Assembly: GCF_000814475.1 (NCBI RefSeq)
Contig: NZ_JSVC01000005.1
Location: forward strand, 186,001 to 250,000
Origin: Flavihumibacter solisilvae
GTDB lineage: Bacteria; Bacteroidota; Bacteroidia; Chitinophagales; Chitinophagaceae
Length of the DNA: 64,000 bases
Reading direction: 5' to 3'
Made by a program: the position numbers and the translations under genes. Below the pieces are notes generated by a model, which did no database searches, was not told the DNA's origin, and saw nothing but the letters and a program-made list of their open reading frames with translations. Of the stretch, positions 19,501 to 28,912 are shown piece by piece. Each line of letters begins with the position of its first letter. Within the stretch, counting starts at the first letter, position 1.

Positions 19501-19959
19501 CATTACAGCGACTACGCGAATGCATCCATAAACGACATTGTACCAGCTGCAGCATTTGCCAAAGCGCAACAGGTAACCTGTAACCAGTTGTCGAGTGGCG
19601 TGTTGTGGAATGAAGGGAAATCCGGCTTCAGGTTCGAAAGTCTTCCGTCTGAGGCCCAGCTTTCCTGTGTGAACGGCTTTGTTGTGAATGATTTCGATAA
19701 TGATCATAAAAATGAGGTGTTCCTGGCCGGCAATTTTGAAGCATACCGTGTTCAATTGGGACAATCGGACGCCGGTCTTGGACTACTGGTGAAAATAGAC
19801 GAAAACAAAGGGTTTCTCCCCCTTACCCCGATGCAGGCAGGTAATTACGCAGGTGGTGATATCAGGCGGATCGCGATGGTCCGGTCTAAAGACAGTAATA
19901 TGGTGATCCTGGCTGGTAACAACCAGCAGCCACAGATCCTGAAAATTAATCCCAGGTAA
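16582..19959 (+). CDS. FG-GAP/VCBS repeat protein with ASPIC/UnbV domain
   Basis: A 1125-residue secreted protein. Translation starts at GTG 16582, the only start that includes the signal peptide (VVTACACISSTIAQQ). Many calcium-binding FG-GAP repeats follow, such as DFNKDGLDDIYF, DVNGDGWPDIYV, DYDRDGDLDMFL, DFDNDGDLDLVI and DADNDGDPDLYV, arranged in two halves that each should form a beta-propeller. An ASPIC/UnbV segment (NPVRGYQSTVSNQLNFG to VTWPDGTVSE) lies between them near residues 560-600. The protein is presumably on the cell surface or in the periplasm; its binding partner is unknown. It fits between the monooxygenase and haloperoxidase genes with gaps of 14 and 10 bases. Confidence 0.9.
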   Translation: MIANKKNFFIAVVTACACISSTIAQQASPLFTLLSEKQTGIQFLNQVNEDDSLNVLRYEYLYNGAGVGIGDFNKDGLDDIYFSGNSTPGKLFINKGGFRFEDVTRSSGTAGNGTWATGVAVADVNGDGWPDIYVCHSGKYSDPAKLKNELFINQGVVNGQVKFTEQAAAFGLDAPGTQSTQAAFLDYDRDGDLDMFLVNHSNHTYNPFLNTRKVRSTPNMQFGNRLFRNNGISNGAAVFEDVTLQSGIVNHALNFGLSVTVSDFNGDGWPDMYTTSDYSEKDCLYINMGNGTFTEQLERSFAHISKYSMGADVADYNNDGLPDLFTLDMLPENNYRQKLLRGPDEYDQYHLLWDSGYYKQQMRNMLQLNRGQDEKGNLRFSEIGQFAGVSNTDWSWAGLFADFDNDGWKDLLVTNGYLRDFTNMDFLKYTVADAKIKAAQQGHQNFQTQALVKEMPANKVSNYIFRNNHDLSFSDKTREWGLMKPAVSNAAAYADFDNDGDLDLVICNNNEPAMLYRNNREQAGSNNFIRITCKGPAGNTMALGAKVKVITSGGLTQMQEINPVRGYQSTVSNQLNFGIPGTAQVQRVTVTWPDGTVSERGEAAAGQQLVFEHGKDVAAKGESTKPAAKIFTDVTRTSGIDFVHRENDFVDFKDEVLLPYMLSRKGPALAVADVNGDKLDDVFLGGAIGQAGVLYIQTAGSTFQRCTSQPWIADSSSEDVNAIFFDADNDGDPDLYVVSGGNEYGDQSPEYADRLYLNDGKGNFEKSTSAVPQMLSPKQAVAAGDYDHDGDLDLFVGGMSVPGFFPQAARSYLLRNDSKNGRVLFTEIMADAAPALQSPGMINDALWADTDGDNFPELFLAGDWMPLQCWKNENGTFRKQLISKNDTLSGLWSAIRAADLDDDGDLDFLLGNAGRNNQFKASASQPMTIVAGDFDNNGSTDPIFSYYIQGKSYPSPSRDELLDQIVPLRKKFIHYSDYANASINDIVPAAAFAKAQQVTCNQLSSGVLWNEGKSGFRFESLPSEAQLSCVNGFVVNDFDNDHKNEVFLAGNFEAYRVQLGQSDAGLGLLVKIDENKGFLPLTPMQAGNYAGGDIRRIAMVRSKDSNMVILAGNNQQPQILKINPR

Positions 19960-19969
19960 AAGAATAACG

Positions 19970-21313
19970 ATGAAAAGCTTATTGATGAAAAAGATCCTGG
20001 TTATAGTCTTGTTTCTGGCAATCGCCGGTGAGTTGTTTTCACAGGCATCGGCACCGCTTAATAAACGGATATCTTACACAACCGATGCTTATCCCCTGCA
20101 CCGGGCACAGAAAGCACTGACTGACGTGATCGTGCATGATATATTCTCTCCGCCGGTAGCGAGCCGCATTTACGTGTATGCGAACATGGCAGCTTTTGAA
20201 TGCCTCGCAGCAGGTGACCACAACCTGGGCAGCCTGCATGGCCAATTAAGTAAATTCCCAGCCATCCCTGCCCCTGGAAAAGAAGTGGTTTCATCGGTTG
20301 CAGCCATCCACGCATTTTTCAATACTGCCAAACAGCTGGTGTTCTCCGAAAAGCGCCTGATGGATTCCGCAGCAGCCGTCCTCAAGTGGTATAAAACGAA
20401 ATCAGTCGGGCCAAAACAACTGGCGGCATCGGAGGCTTACGGGAAACTGGTGTCCGACAGTATCCTGAAATGGGTTGCAGCAGATAATTATAAAGAAACG
20501 AGAAGGATGAAGCGCTACAACCTGTTGAAACAGCCCGGCACCTGGCTGCCCACGCCTCCTGGTTATATGGCTGCCATTGAACCGCACTGGAACAAGATCA
20601 GGCCTATTGCCCTGGATAGCGCAGCACAGTGTAAGCCCGCACCACCCACCAGGTTCGCCACCGACAGCAGCTCAGCCTTTTATAAAGAAGCGATTGAAGT
20701 GTGGCAGACAGGCAAGCAGCTTTCGACGGAACAAATAGCTATCGCGAGTTTCTGGGATTGCAATCCCTTCTTTCTGAATACGCAGGGTCACCTGAATTTT
20801 GCCACCAAGAAGATCTCGCCGGGCGGACACTGGATGCTGATCACTGCATTAGTTTGCCGTCAAAAGCTTGCTGATATAAAAACCAGCGCTGCTGCTTACA
20901 CCATTGTATCAGCGGCAATTTTCGATGGCTTTATCAGCTGCTGGGATGAAAAATACCGCAGCCACCTGGTGAGGCCGGAGACATTTATCAATTCTAATAT
21001 TGATGAATCGTGGCGACCGCTGCTGCAAACCCCGCCTTTCCCGGAATACCCCAGCGGTCACAGCGTCATTTCCACAGCCGCAGCCGGTGTGCTGACCAGT
21101 ATCTTCGGTGACAATTTTGCCTTTGACGACAGCACTGAACTGGAGTATGGACTGCCTGTCAGGCATTTCCGGTCCTTTAAGGAAGCATGTGACGAAGCCG
21201 CCATCAGCAGGCTCTACGGCGGCATCCATTACCGGCCTGCAATCGAGAATGGCCAGACCCAGGGGCGCCAGGTGGGGGAGATCGTGCTCCAAAAGCTGAA
21301 GCTTAATCGTTGA
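19970..21313 (+). CDS. Vanadium-dependent haloperoxidase-like / PAP2 superfamily protein
   Basis: A 447-residue secreted protein with a signal peptide (to about residue 26). The PAP2/haloperoxidase anion site is visible: K-x6-RP in EKYRSHLVRPETF, PSGH in EYPSGHSVIS, and SR-x5-H in ISRLYGGIHYR. The Asp four residues after the last His, usual in haloperoxidases, is Ala here. Either vanadate-dependent halide oxidation or phosphatase chemistry is possible; overall length and layout favour the haloperoxidase family. An alternative start is ATG 19985. It is the last gene of the four-gene set; no strong terminator is evident behind it. Confidence 0.83.
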   Translation: MKSLLMKKILVIVLFLAIAGELFSQASAPLNKRISYTTDAYPLHRAQKALTDVIVHDIFSPPVASRIYVYANMAAFECLAAGDHNLGSLHGQLSKFPAIPAPGKEVVSSVAAIHAFFNTAKQLVFSEKRLMDSAAAVLKWYKTKSVGPKQLAASEAYGKLVSDSILKWVAADNYKETRRMKRYNLLKQPGTWLPTPPGYMAAIEPHWNKIRPIALDSAAQCKPAPPTRFATDSSSAFYKEAIEVWQTGKQLSTEQIAIASFWDCNPFFLNTQGHLNFATKKISPGGHWMLITALVCRQKLADIKTSAAAYTIVSAAIFDGFISCWDEKYRSHLVRPETFINSNIDESWRPLLQTPPFPEYPSGHSVISTAAAGVLTSIFGDNFAFDDSTELEYGLPVRHFRSFKEACDEAAISRLYGGIHYRPAIENGQTQGRQVGEIVLQKLKLNR

Positions 21314-21388
21314 CCATAGGGGGCCACCCGTGGAGTAAAAAGGTGAAAACGCGGTCGGGGAGGGGATTTTAACGATTGACGACGAAGT

Positions 21389-21423
21389 TTTGACTTTTTT
21401 CTCCCCCAAAATCCCTAACTTTG
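21389..21423 (+). promoter_or_regulatory. Probable rpoB promoter (Bacteroidota type)
   Basis: TTTG (21389-21392) and an exact TAnnTTTG box, TAACTTTG (21416-21423), are separated by 23 bases. The predicted transcript would carry a leader of about 150 bases before rpoB. The same gap (21314-21582) has no gene longer than a few codons. Confidence 0.65.
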
Positions 21424-21455
21424 CCCTCCGTTTTCATATATTCGGCGAATACTAT

Positions 21456-21494
21456 AGGGAGGCTGCGAAATGGCCATTTATATGTAACCTCCTT
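21456..21494 (+). promoter_or_regulatory. rpoB leader element: SD-preceded micro-ORF inside a hairpin
   Basis: AGGGAGG (21456-21462) lies 7 bases before an ATG that opens a five-codon ORF, MAIYM-stop (21470-21487). Directly after comes CCTCC (21488-21492), which can pair with GGAGG (21458-21462) and enclose the micro-ORF. Strong Shine-Dalgarno sequences are uncommon in this phylum, so this may be a translation-sensing or ribosome-binding control element of rpoB. Function is inferred. Confidence 0.35.
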
Positions 21495-21582
21495 ATTTTC
21501 AGAGCACTGGATTGGTAAAACAATCCTTGGATTATAATCTGTCGACGATTATTAAAAGCTTTAAAACCGGTTTAAAATACAT

Positions 21583-24500
21583 ATGTCTTCAACTAAACAG
21601 AACACCAGGATCAACTTTGGTAAGATCAAACACCTCGCTGAAGCTCCTGACCTGCTGGAAGTGCAGATTCAATCGTTTAAAGACTTCTTCCAATTAGAAA
21701 CAACTCCGGACAAACGTAATAATGAGGGCCTGTTCAAGGTGTTCAAGGAGAACTTCCCGATCACCGACACGCGTAACATTTTCGTGCTGGAGTTCCTCGA
21801 TTACTTTATTGATCCGCCCCGCTACACCATCGAAGAGTGTATGGAGCGTGGTCTAACTTACGCCGTTCCTCTCAAGGCAAAGCTGAGGCTGAGCTGTAAC
21901 GACGAGGAACATGTGGATTTCCAGACCATCGTTCAGGATGTGTTCCTGGGTAACATCCCCTACATGACACCGCGCGGTACATTCGTGATTAACGGTGCAG
22001 AGCGTGTAGTGGTATCCCAGCTTCACCGTTCCCCTGGTGTGTTCTTCGGACAATCCATCCACCCCAACGGAACCAAGATCTATTCTGCCCGTGTTATCCC
22101 CTTTAAGGGCGCATGGATGGAATTTGCGACAGATATCAACAACGTGATGTATGCGTACATCGACCGTAAAAAGAAGTTCCCGGTAACAACGCTCCTGCGT
22201 TCCATCGGTTTCGAGACCGACAAGGACATCCTGGAACTCTTCGGTATGGCTGATGAAGTGAAAGGTGAAAAGAAAGCACTTGAAAAATACCTCGGTAAGA
22301 AACTCGCTGCCCGCGTTCTGAGAACTTGGGTGGAAGATTTCGTTGATGAAGATACAGGTGAAGTAGTGTCTATCGAGCGGAATGAAGTGGTGCTGGAGCG
22401 TGATACCATCCTCGATGAAGAAGCGATCGAAATGATCGTTGACATGGATGTGAAGAGCGTGTTCCTGCAGCGTGAAGATGTTGGTGGTGATTATGCCATC
22501 ATTTATAATACCCTGAACAAGGACACTTCGAACAGTGAGTTGGAAGCCGTACAGCACATCTACCGCCAATTGCGTGGTGCTGACGCTCCCGATGATGAAA
22601 CGGCCCGTGGTATCATTGATAAACTGTTCTTCTCCGATAAACGTTACGACCTCGGCGAAGTAGGCCGTTACAAAATCAACCGTAAGCTGAACCTCAACTA
22701 TCCCCTTGATCACAAAGTACTGACCAAGGAAGATATCATTGAGATCATCAAATACCTGGTACGCCTGACCAACGCAAAAGCGGAGATCGATGATATTGAT
22801 CACCTGAGCAACCGTCGTGTACGTACTGTAGGTGAGCAACTGTACGCCCAGTTCGGTGTGGGACTTGCCCGTATGGCACGTACCATCCGCGAGCGTATGA
22901 ACGTACGTGATAACGAAGTGTTCACGCCTGTTGACCTGATCAACGCGCGTACCCTTTCTTCAGTTATCAATTCATTCTTCGGAACCAGCCAGCTGTCACA
23001 GTTCCTCGACCAGACGAACCCGCTGTCTGAGATCACGCACAAGCGTCGTATCTCTGCACTCGGACCAGGTGGTCTTAGCCGTGAGCGTGCAGGCTTCGAA
23101 GTTCGTGACGTACACTACTCTCACTACGGCCGTCTCTGTACCATCGAAACTCCGGAAGGACCGAACATCGGTCTGATCTCTACCCTTTGTGTACACGCGA
23201 AGATCAACGAGATGGGCTTCATCGAAACGCCTTACCGCCGTGTAGAAAATGGTAAAGTGAACATGAAGGAACTGACCTTCCTGAGCGCCGAAGAAGAAGA
23301 TACCGCGAAGATCGCCCAGGCGAATACCCCGCTGTCTGAAAAAGGTGAATTCGTAGAAGAAAAGGTTGTGAGCCGTGAAACCGGTGACTTCCCGATCCTC
23401 GATAAAACAGAAGTGGAATACATGGACGTGGCTCCGAACCAGATCGTGGGATTGAGCGCATCTCTGATTCCGTTCCTGGAGCATGATGATGCCAACCGTG
23501 CCCTGATGGGATCGAACATGCAACGCCAGGCCGTTCCCCTGATCAAGCCGCAGGTTCCTTTCGTAGGTACCGGCCTTGAAGGTAAAGCAGCCCGCGACGC
23601 GCGTGTTCAGATCATTTCTGAAGGCGAAGGTGTGGTGGAATACGTTGACGGAAATGAAATCCATATCCGTTACGAACGCAATGACGAACAACGCCTCGTA
23701 AGTTTTGAGGAAGACCTCAAGATCTACAGGTTGACAAAATACCAGAAAACCAACCAGGAAACTTCCATCACGCTGAAACCTGCCGTTAAGAAAGGCCAGC
23801 GCGTTAAGGAAGGCGACTTCCTCACAGAAGGATACGCAGTTCAGGGTGGTGAGGTTGCACTCGGACGTAACCTGAAAGTGGCCTTCATGCCATGGAAAGG
23901 ATACAACTTCGAGGATGCCATCGTGATCAACGAGAAAATGGTGCGCGAAGACCTGTTCACGTCAATCCATATTTCTGAATACGAATTGGAAGTTCGTGAT
24001 ACCAAACTGGGTGAAGAAGAACTGACCCCGGATATCCCGAACGTTTCTGAAGAGGCTACCAAAGACCTCGACGAAAACGGTATCATCAGGATCGGTGCTC
24101 ATGTGAAGGAAGGTGATATCCTGATCGGTAAGATCACTCCGAAAGGAGAAAGTGATCCTACGCCGGAAGAGAAACTTCTTCGTGCCATCTTCGGTGACAA
24201 AGCCGGTGATGCAAAAGACGCTTCTCTGAAAGCACCTAACGGTGTGGAAGGTGTGGTTATCGACAAGAAGCTGTTCCAGCGCGCCAAAAAGGATAAGAAC
24301 GCCAAGGTTCGCGAAAAAGCTGCCCTGGAAAAAGTAGAAAAGGTTCACGAGAAGAATGTACAGGATCTCCAGGATGTATTGCTGAGCAAACTGCAAAGCC
24401 TCGTTAAAGAAAGGCCATCTGCAGGTGTAAGCAACAACTTCGGTGAAGTACAGATCGGTAAGGGCGCAAAATTCACTGCAAAGAACCTCGCCGGACTGGA

Positions 24501-25386
24501 TTACCTGAACATCAACCCGCTGGGCTGGACAACCGACGAGAAAGTTGACAGCCAGATCAACATCCTGCTGCACAACTACAGTATCAAATACAACGAAGAA
24601 CTCGGCCGTTACAAGCGTGAGAAATTCAATATCTCGATAGGTGACGAATTACCTGCAGGTGTATTGAAGCTCGCAAAAGTTTATCTCGCAGTTAAGCGTA
24701 AGCTTAAAGTGGGTGATAAGATGGCGGGACGTCACGGTAACAAGGGTATCGTTGCCAAGATCGTTCGTGCGGAAGACATGCCGTTCCTCGAAGACGGTAC
24801 ACCAGTTGATATCGTGCTTAACCCGCTCGGGGTACCAAGCCGGATGAACCTCGGCCAGATCTATGAAACCGTGCTCGGATGGGCAGGTGAAAAACTGGGC
24901 GTGAAGTTCGCAACCCCGATCTTCGACGGTGCTTCAACTGACGAGATCGAGCAGTACTGTACACAGGCAGGCATCCCGATGATGGGTCACACTCACCTCT
25001 ATGATGGTGAAACAGGTGACCGCTTCCACCAGAAGGCTACAGTAGGTATCATCTACATGATCAAGCTGCACCACATGGTTGATGATAAGATGCACGCCCG
25101 TTCAATCGGACCATACAGTCTCATTACCCAGCAGCCGCTTGGTGGTAAGGCACAGTTCGGTGGACAGCGTTTCGGTGAAATGGAAGTGTGGGCACTTGAA
25201 GCATACGGTGCATCCAACATTCTCCAGGAGCTGTTGACCATCAAGTCTGATGATATCATCGGCCGTGCGAAGACTTACGAAGCAATCGTTAAAGGTGACA
25301 ACATTCCAAGAGCAGGTGTTCCTGAATCCTTCAATGTATTGATCCACGAACTGCGTGGTCTCGGTCTCGACCTGAAGTTTGATTAA
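21583..25386 (+). CDS. rpoB: RNA polymerase beta subunit
   Basis: A 1267-residue protein, normal for Bacteroidota RpoB. Recognisable parts include the rifampicin-region segment ([33 protein letters not shown], near residue 465), [10 protein letters not shown], the motif [10 protein letters not shown], and the C-terminal [22 protein letters not shown]. It is the catalytic beta subunit, contacting DNA and the RNA 5' end. It has its own promoter and terminator and is flanked by a haloperoxidase-like gene and an S9 peptidase; neither rplL nor rpoC is adjacent, which is unusual. Confidence 0.98.
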   Translation: MSSTKQNTRINFGKIKHLAEAPDLLEVQIQSFKDFFQLETTPDKRNNEGLFKVFKENFPITDTRNIFVLEFLDYFIDPPRYTIEECMERGLTYAVPLKAKLRLSCNDEEHVDFQTIVQDVFLGNIPYMTPRGTFVINGAERVVVSQLHRSPGVFFGQSIHPNGTKIYSARVIPFKGAWMEFATDINNVMYAYIDRKKKFPVTTLLRSIGFETDKDILELFGMADEVKGEKKALEKYLGKKLAARVLRTWVEDFVDEDTGEVVSIERNEVVLERDTILDEEAIEMIVDMDVKSVFLQREDVGGDYAIIYNTLNKDTSNSELEAVQHIYRQLRGADAPDDETARGIIDKLFFSDKRYDLGEVGRYKINRKLNLNYPLDHKVLTKEDIIEIIKYLVRLTNAKAEIDDIDHLSNRRVRTVGEQLYAQFGVGLARMARTIRERMNVRDNEVFTPVDLINARTLSSVINSFFGTSQLSQFLDQTNPLSEITHKRRISALGPGGLSRERAGFEVRDVHYSHYGRLCTIETPEGPNIGLISTLCVHAKINEMGFIETPYRRVENGKVNMKELTFLSAEEEDTAKIAQANTPLSEKGEFVEEKVVSRETGDFPILDKTEVEYMDVAPNQIVGLSASLIPFLEHDDANRALMGSNMQRQAVPLIKPQVPFVGTGLEGKAARDARVQIISEGEGVVEYVDGNEIHIRYERNDEQRLVSFEEDLKIYRLTKYQKTNQETSITLKPAVKKGQRVKEGDFLTEGYAVQGGEVALGRNLKVAFMPWKGYNFEDAIVINEKMVREDLFTSIHISEYELEVRDTKLGEEELTPDIPNVSEEATKDLDENGIIRIGAHVKEGDILIGKITPKGESDPTPEEKLLRAIFGDKAGDAKDASLKAPNGVEGVVIDKKLFQRAKKDKNAKVREKAALEKVEKVHEKNVQDLQDVLLSKLQSLVKERPSAGVSNNFGEVQIGKGAKFTAKNLAGLDYLNINPLGWTTDEKVDSQINILLHNYSIKYNEELGRYKREKFNISIGDELPAGVLKLAKVYLAVKRKLKVGDKMAGRHGNKGIVAKIVRAEDMPFLEDGTPVDIVLNPLGVPSRMNLGQIYETVLGWAGEKLGVKFATPIFDGASTDEIEQYCTQAGIPMMGHTHLYDGETGDRFHQKATVGIIYMIKLHHMVDDKMHARSIGPYSLITQQPLGGKAQFGGQRFGEMEVWALEAYGASNILQELLTIKSDDIIGRAKTYEAIVKGDNIPRAGVPESFNVLIHELRGLGLDLKFD

Positions 25387-25412
25387 TCGAATTCATTTAT
25401 TGGCAATAATGC

Positions 25413-25441
25413 AAAGCCCCCTGTAACAAGGGGGCTTTTTT
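25413..25441 (+). terminator. Intrinsic terminator of rpoB
   Basis: The stem AAAGCCCCCT (25413-25422) pairs with AGGGGGCTTT (25429-25438), with a six-base loop and a T tract running to 25441. It lies 27 bases after the rpoB stop, so rpoC is not co-transcribed from here. Confidence 0.92.
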
Positions 25442-25561
25442 ATTGATCGTAGTGTTTAGCGAAAAGATATGGGAAGGGCAAAAAGTAAGTTTGACGAAAT
25501 GTCCGCGATCTTCTGTGTGCAAATATTTATATTAGACTCATCAATTTCAAAACACAACTAA

Positions 25562-27547
25562 ATGAGAGCCTTCCTGCTTGCATTTCTGCTTTTTACTTTT
25601 TCATATTCCGTGACAGCACAAGTACCCCAAACTCCAAAGCGTCCGCTATTTCCTTCTGATATCTATCGTCTGCAAACACCTTCTTCATTGGAGATTTCCC
25701 CTGATGGCAACTGGATCCTCTATACGGTGCGCAAGGTTGACAGTGCGAAAGATAAATTCTCCAGCTCACTCTGGATGATCAGCTGGGATGGAAAAGAAAA
25801 TGTGCAGCTGACTTTCGATAAAAGTGCATCTTCTGCGAAATGGAGTCCTGACGGAAAGTACATTTCGTTTGTGGGTACCCGGGATGACGAAAAGAACAGC
25901 CAGGTTTATCTCCTTGACAGGAGGGGAGGAGAAGCCAGGAAGCTCACCAGTTTCAAAGGTGACATTGATGAATATAACTGGTCTCCAGCCGGCGACCGCC
26001 TCGTTCTGAGTATTAAGGACGAAGATTTTTCCGATACTGCCAATACAAAGATAAGGAAGCCATACGTGATCGACCGGTATCATTTCAAGCAGGACAGGCA
26101 GGGATACCTCGACAGTGCAGCCAGTCACCTTTACGTGTTCACCCTTGCCACGAAAAAGCTTGATACGCTTACGCGTGGCTTTTACAGTGAAGAGCAACCC
26201 GTCTTTTCGCCCGACGGCAAACAGATTGCTTTTGTCAGCAACCGTTCAACCTTGCCGGATAATAATGCCAACTCAGACCTTTTTGTAATGGAAGCCCGTG
26301 CAGGCGCCAGTCCACGCAAACTCACAAGCTGGGAAGGGTCTGATGAGCAACCGGTCTGGAGTCCCGATGGCAAAATGATAGCCTACCTTCAGAGCAGCAG
26401 CAATGAACCCTTCACAATGTATGGGCAGCCACTGGTAACAGTAATCCCGGCAAATGGTGGAGAGAAGAAGGTACTAACTGCGGAAGCAGACCGTCCGATC
26501 AGGAATCTTCGCTGGAACAATGATGGTAATCAATTGACAGGCCTGATGGAAGATGACCGTGAAGTAGTGATCGTATCAATTGATCCGGCCACCGGCAAAG
26601 TGACCAGGCTGACCAGCGGTGAAAGAAGTTTTTACGAAATGGAATGGAACAGGCATAAGAATTCTGCGGTAACGGTGATGAGCACGGTGTATGTGCCAGC
26701 TGAATTATTTGCTTTTGAAGGTCGTGAACTCCGCCAGCTGACTCACTTGCAGGACTCCTTCCTTGCTCCGTTACATTTGCCGAAAGTGGAAGGATTCCGC
26801 TCGAAGAGCAAGGACGGAACAAGTATTTCCGGGATCCTGTACAGGCCCGCCAGTACGCCGGCAGGAACTAAGCTTCCCCTGATCATATTCATCCATGGTG
26901 GACCAGTAGGGCAGGATGAGTTTGATTTTGACCTGGACCGGATGATATATGCATCCGCGGGCTATGCTGTAGCGGCAGTGAACTACAGGGGCAGCAGCGG
27001 CCGGGGTTTGAACCACATTAAGTCGATCTATGGAGATTGGGGAAATAAAGAAGTTATGGATATAGTCGGCGCAGCAGACCATCTCGTTGCTCAAGGGATT
27101 GCAGACGTGGCACGTATGGGGCTGGGTGGCTGGAGTTATGGTGGAATTACGACCAACTATACCATCGCCACTGACCAGCGTTTCAAAGCTGCTGTGAGTG
27201 GCGCGGGCAGTTCTCTTCAGTTAAGCCTGTACGGCAGTGACCAGTACGTTACACAGTATGAAAAAGAGCTCGGTTATCCGTGGAAGAACCCGGAAAAATG
27301 GATTGCCGTTTCATACCCGTTCTTTAAGGCGGACAGGATAAAAACGCCTACTCTTTTTATGGCAAGTGAAAGCGATTTCAATGTTCCGGTAACAGGGGCG
27401 GAGCAGATGTACCAGGCCCTTAAAGCGCTTAATGTTCCAACCGGGCTGATCATTTATCCCAAGCAATACCATGGCATCAGCGTTCCAAGCTACCTGAAAG
27501 ACCGTTACCAGCGACATATCGCATGGTATAATAAATACCTGAAATAA
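25562..27547 (+). CDS. S9-family prolyl oligopeptidase-like peptidase, secreted
   Basis: A 661-residue protein with a signal peptide (residues 1-19). The N-terminal beta-propeller (residues about 30-400) has TolB/WD40-like repeats such as FSPDGKQIAFVSNR and WSPDGKMIAYLQSS. The C-terminal alpha/beta hydrolase domain carries the nucleophile Ser in GGWSYGG, Asp in ASESDFNVP and His in KQYHGI, the full S9 triad. It probably cleaves short peptides in the periplasm, as acylaminoacyl- or dipeptidyl-peptidases do. It is a single gene between rpoB and a 400-base gap. Confidence 0.92.
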   Translation: MRAFLLAFLLFTFSYSVTAQVPQTPKRPLFPSDIYRLQTPSSLEISPDGNWILYTVRKVDSAKDKFSSSLWMISWDGKENVQLTFDKSASSAKWSPDGKYISFVGTRDDEKNSQVYLLDRRGGEARKLTSFKGDIDEYNWSPAGDRLVLSIKDEDFSDTANTKIRKPYVIDRYHFKQDRQGYLDSAASHLYVFTLATKKLDTLTRGFYSEEQPVFSPDGKQIAFVSNRSTLPDNNANSDLFVMEARAGASPRKLTSWEGSDEQPVWSPDGKMIAYLQSSSNEPFTMYGQPLVTVIPANGGEKKVLTAEADRPIRNLRWNNDGNQLTGLMEDDREVVIVSIDPATGKVTRLTSGERSFYEMEWNRHKNSAVTVMSTVYVPAELFAFEGRELRQLTHLQDSFLAPLHLPKVEGFRSKSKDGTSISGILYRPASTPAGTKLPLIIFIHGGPVGQDEFDFDLDRMIYASAGYAVAAVNYRGSSGRGLNHIKSIYGDWGNKEVMDIVGAADHLVAQGIADVARMGLGGWSYGGITTNYTIATDQRFKAAVSGAGSSLQLSLYGSDQYVTQYEKELGYPWKNPEKWIAVSYPFFKADRIKTPTLFMASESDFNVPVTGAEQMYQALKALNVPTGLIIYPKQYHGISVPSYLKDRYQRHIAWYNKYLK

Positions 27548-27946
27548 TACGTCATCAGGCAGTAGTTGGGAAATAGCATATAGCCACGTTTGCGGTTGGA
27601 TTTCAATCACGTAACTACTATAACATTTATTTGATTCTACTCTGTAGTGCTAGAATAATTTTCCCGTGAACCCATTACTGGTTCAACACCAAAATGATTT
27701 GTTAATTAATCAATGTTGTTTTAAATTTATAATACAGGTTTCGTTCTTCGGAAACCTGGTTATACGTAGTTTTCTTCTTTTACTATCTGGACCATATCCT
27801 GCTGATTATTGATTGTTTTCTGCAAGCATATTTGGATTTCACTAACGTCTTTCAATGCTGATTTATCAGATTGAAGGAACTGGATTTCGATTTGGAGTCT
27901 GAGTTTGAGTTTGAAAGTCTTTAGCTACCCCCAATAACTAAAAACA
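27548..27946. other. 400-base intergenic region, no gene found
   Basis: No coding frame is convincing. A hairpin CAGGTTTC (27735-27742) / GAAACCTG (27751-27758) with an eight-base loop is the only structure I see; it has no immediate T tract. The last 60 bases before the response regulator contain TTTGGAG, TTTGAG and TTTGAAAG in tandem but no clean TAnnTTTG box. Confidence 0.4.
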
Positions 27947-28360
27947 ATGCGTATGATACAGTGCTTGTTATTGATTGATGACGACCCTGAGGAACTTGAT
28001 ATACTTACCGAAGCTTTGAATGGAGTTACTCCGCGCATCCGATGCGTTTATGCAAAAGGTGCGGAAGCTGCATTGAAAGTATTGCACCAGATTACACCTG
28101 ATGTAGTATTTATTGATATAAACATGCCTAAAATCGATGGCATTGAATGCCTTGCCCTGCTGAGGAACATGAAGCTGCCGGAACAGGTAGACGTTTTTAT
28201 CTATTCCAACTTCATTGACGATAAAGTGTGTAAGCTCGCTCTCGAGATGGGCGCGAAAGATTGTATAAAAAAACCCTACAGTATCCTTCAGTTAAAAGCT
28301 ATACTACGCAAAGTTTTACAAGTTGCTGATGCCGATGAATTTGTGCAGAATAGAAAGTGA
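27947..28360 (+). CDS. Single-domain response regulator (CheY-like receiver)
   Basis: A 137-residue receiver domain with no output domain. The acidic pocket is DDD in LLLIDDDPEE, the phospho-acceptor Asp is in VVFIDINMPKIDG, and the conserved Lys is in DCIKKPYS. The switch Ser/Thr is at IYSNF. ATG 27953 is a second possible start. It converges with another receiver gene on the opposite strand, their stops separated by 6 bases. No histidine kinase is nearby, so its partner is elsewhere. Confidence 0.9.
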   Translation: MRMIQCLLLIDDDPEELDILTEALNGVTPRIRCVYAKGAEAALKVLHQITPDVVFIDINMPKIDGIECLALLRNMKLPEQVDVFIYSNFIDDKVCKLALEMGAKDCIKKPYSILQLKAILRKVLQVADADEFVQNRK

Positions 28361-28366
28361 TCCGGA

Positions 28367-28729
28367 CTATAAAAGCGCCTTTTCAACAAGTTCTTTCAAT
28401 TCCTGCATTTTGAATGGTTTTTCGAGAAAGTTGTCCGCACCAGCTTTGAGGGCAAATTTTGAGATGTGCGGGCTTGTTGAAACCATGATCACGGGTATAT
28501 GCCTGGTGGCTGGATTTTCTTTCAGCCACTTGCATACATCCAGGCCATCAATATCTGCAAGCTGTTTGTCCAGGATAAACAAATGAGGGACTTCAAATTT
28601 GTTATGAATCAGGTCAAGTCCGCTCCTGTAAATAATTACTTCATAACCCCATCCTTCCAGAATTAGCCTTATAACTTCCTGGATACCGTGATCATCTTCA
28701 GCTATTATGATTTTCTGTGCAGCTGCCAT
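28367..28729 (-). CDS. Single-domain response regulator (CheY-like receiver)
   Basis: A 120-residue receiver. The acidic pocket is EDD in IIIAEDDHG, the phospho-acceptor Asp is in LFILDKQLADIDG, the switch Ser/Thr is in MVSTSP, and the conserved Lys is in FLEKPF. It lacks an output domain and lies tail-to-tail with the other receiver gene. The two differ clearly in sequence, so this is not a recent inverted duplication. Which kinase or phosphorelay it serves is unknown. Confidence 0.9.
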   Translation of the reverse strand: MAAAQKIIIAEDDHGIQEVIRLILEGWGYEVIIYRSGLDLIHNKFEVPHLFILDKQLADIDGLDVCKWLKENPATRHIPVIMVSTSPHISKFALKAGADNFLEKPFKMQELKELVEKALL

Positions 28730-28912
28730 GTTCTCTATCTAAAACAAATAAGTTACTTCAAATCAGAGGCCAGCTGCCTGACGCGGAAATGTCCACCGTT
28801 TGGGACAGTTTCAACGCCGATGCCCATCCGAATTTGCTAATAAAAAAGGGCTAAATCTCATGTAAAACGAATATTTCCCTTTAACTTATATGTGCGGACA
28901 AAAATCAGCATT

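Noticed and set aside
21853-22839. 328-codon minus-strand frame inside rpoB, and similar frames at 22996-23691 and 23962-24573
   Set aside because: All lie antisense to conserved rpoB coding sequence and have no start context or recognisable domain.
27735-27758. Hairpin behind the S9 peptidase as a terminator or small RNA
   Set aside because: It lies nearly 190 bases after the stop and has no U tract; too weak to name.
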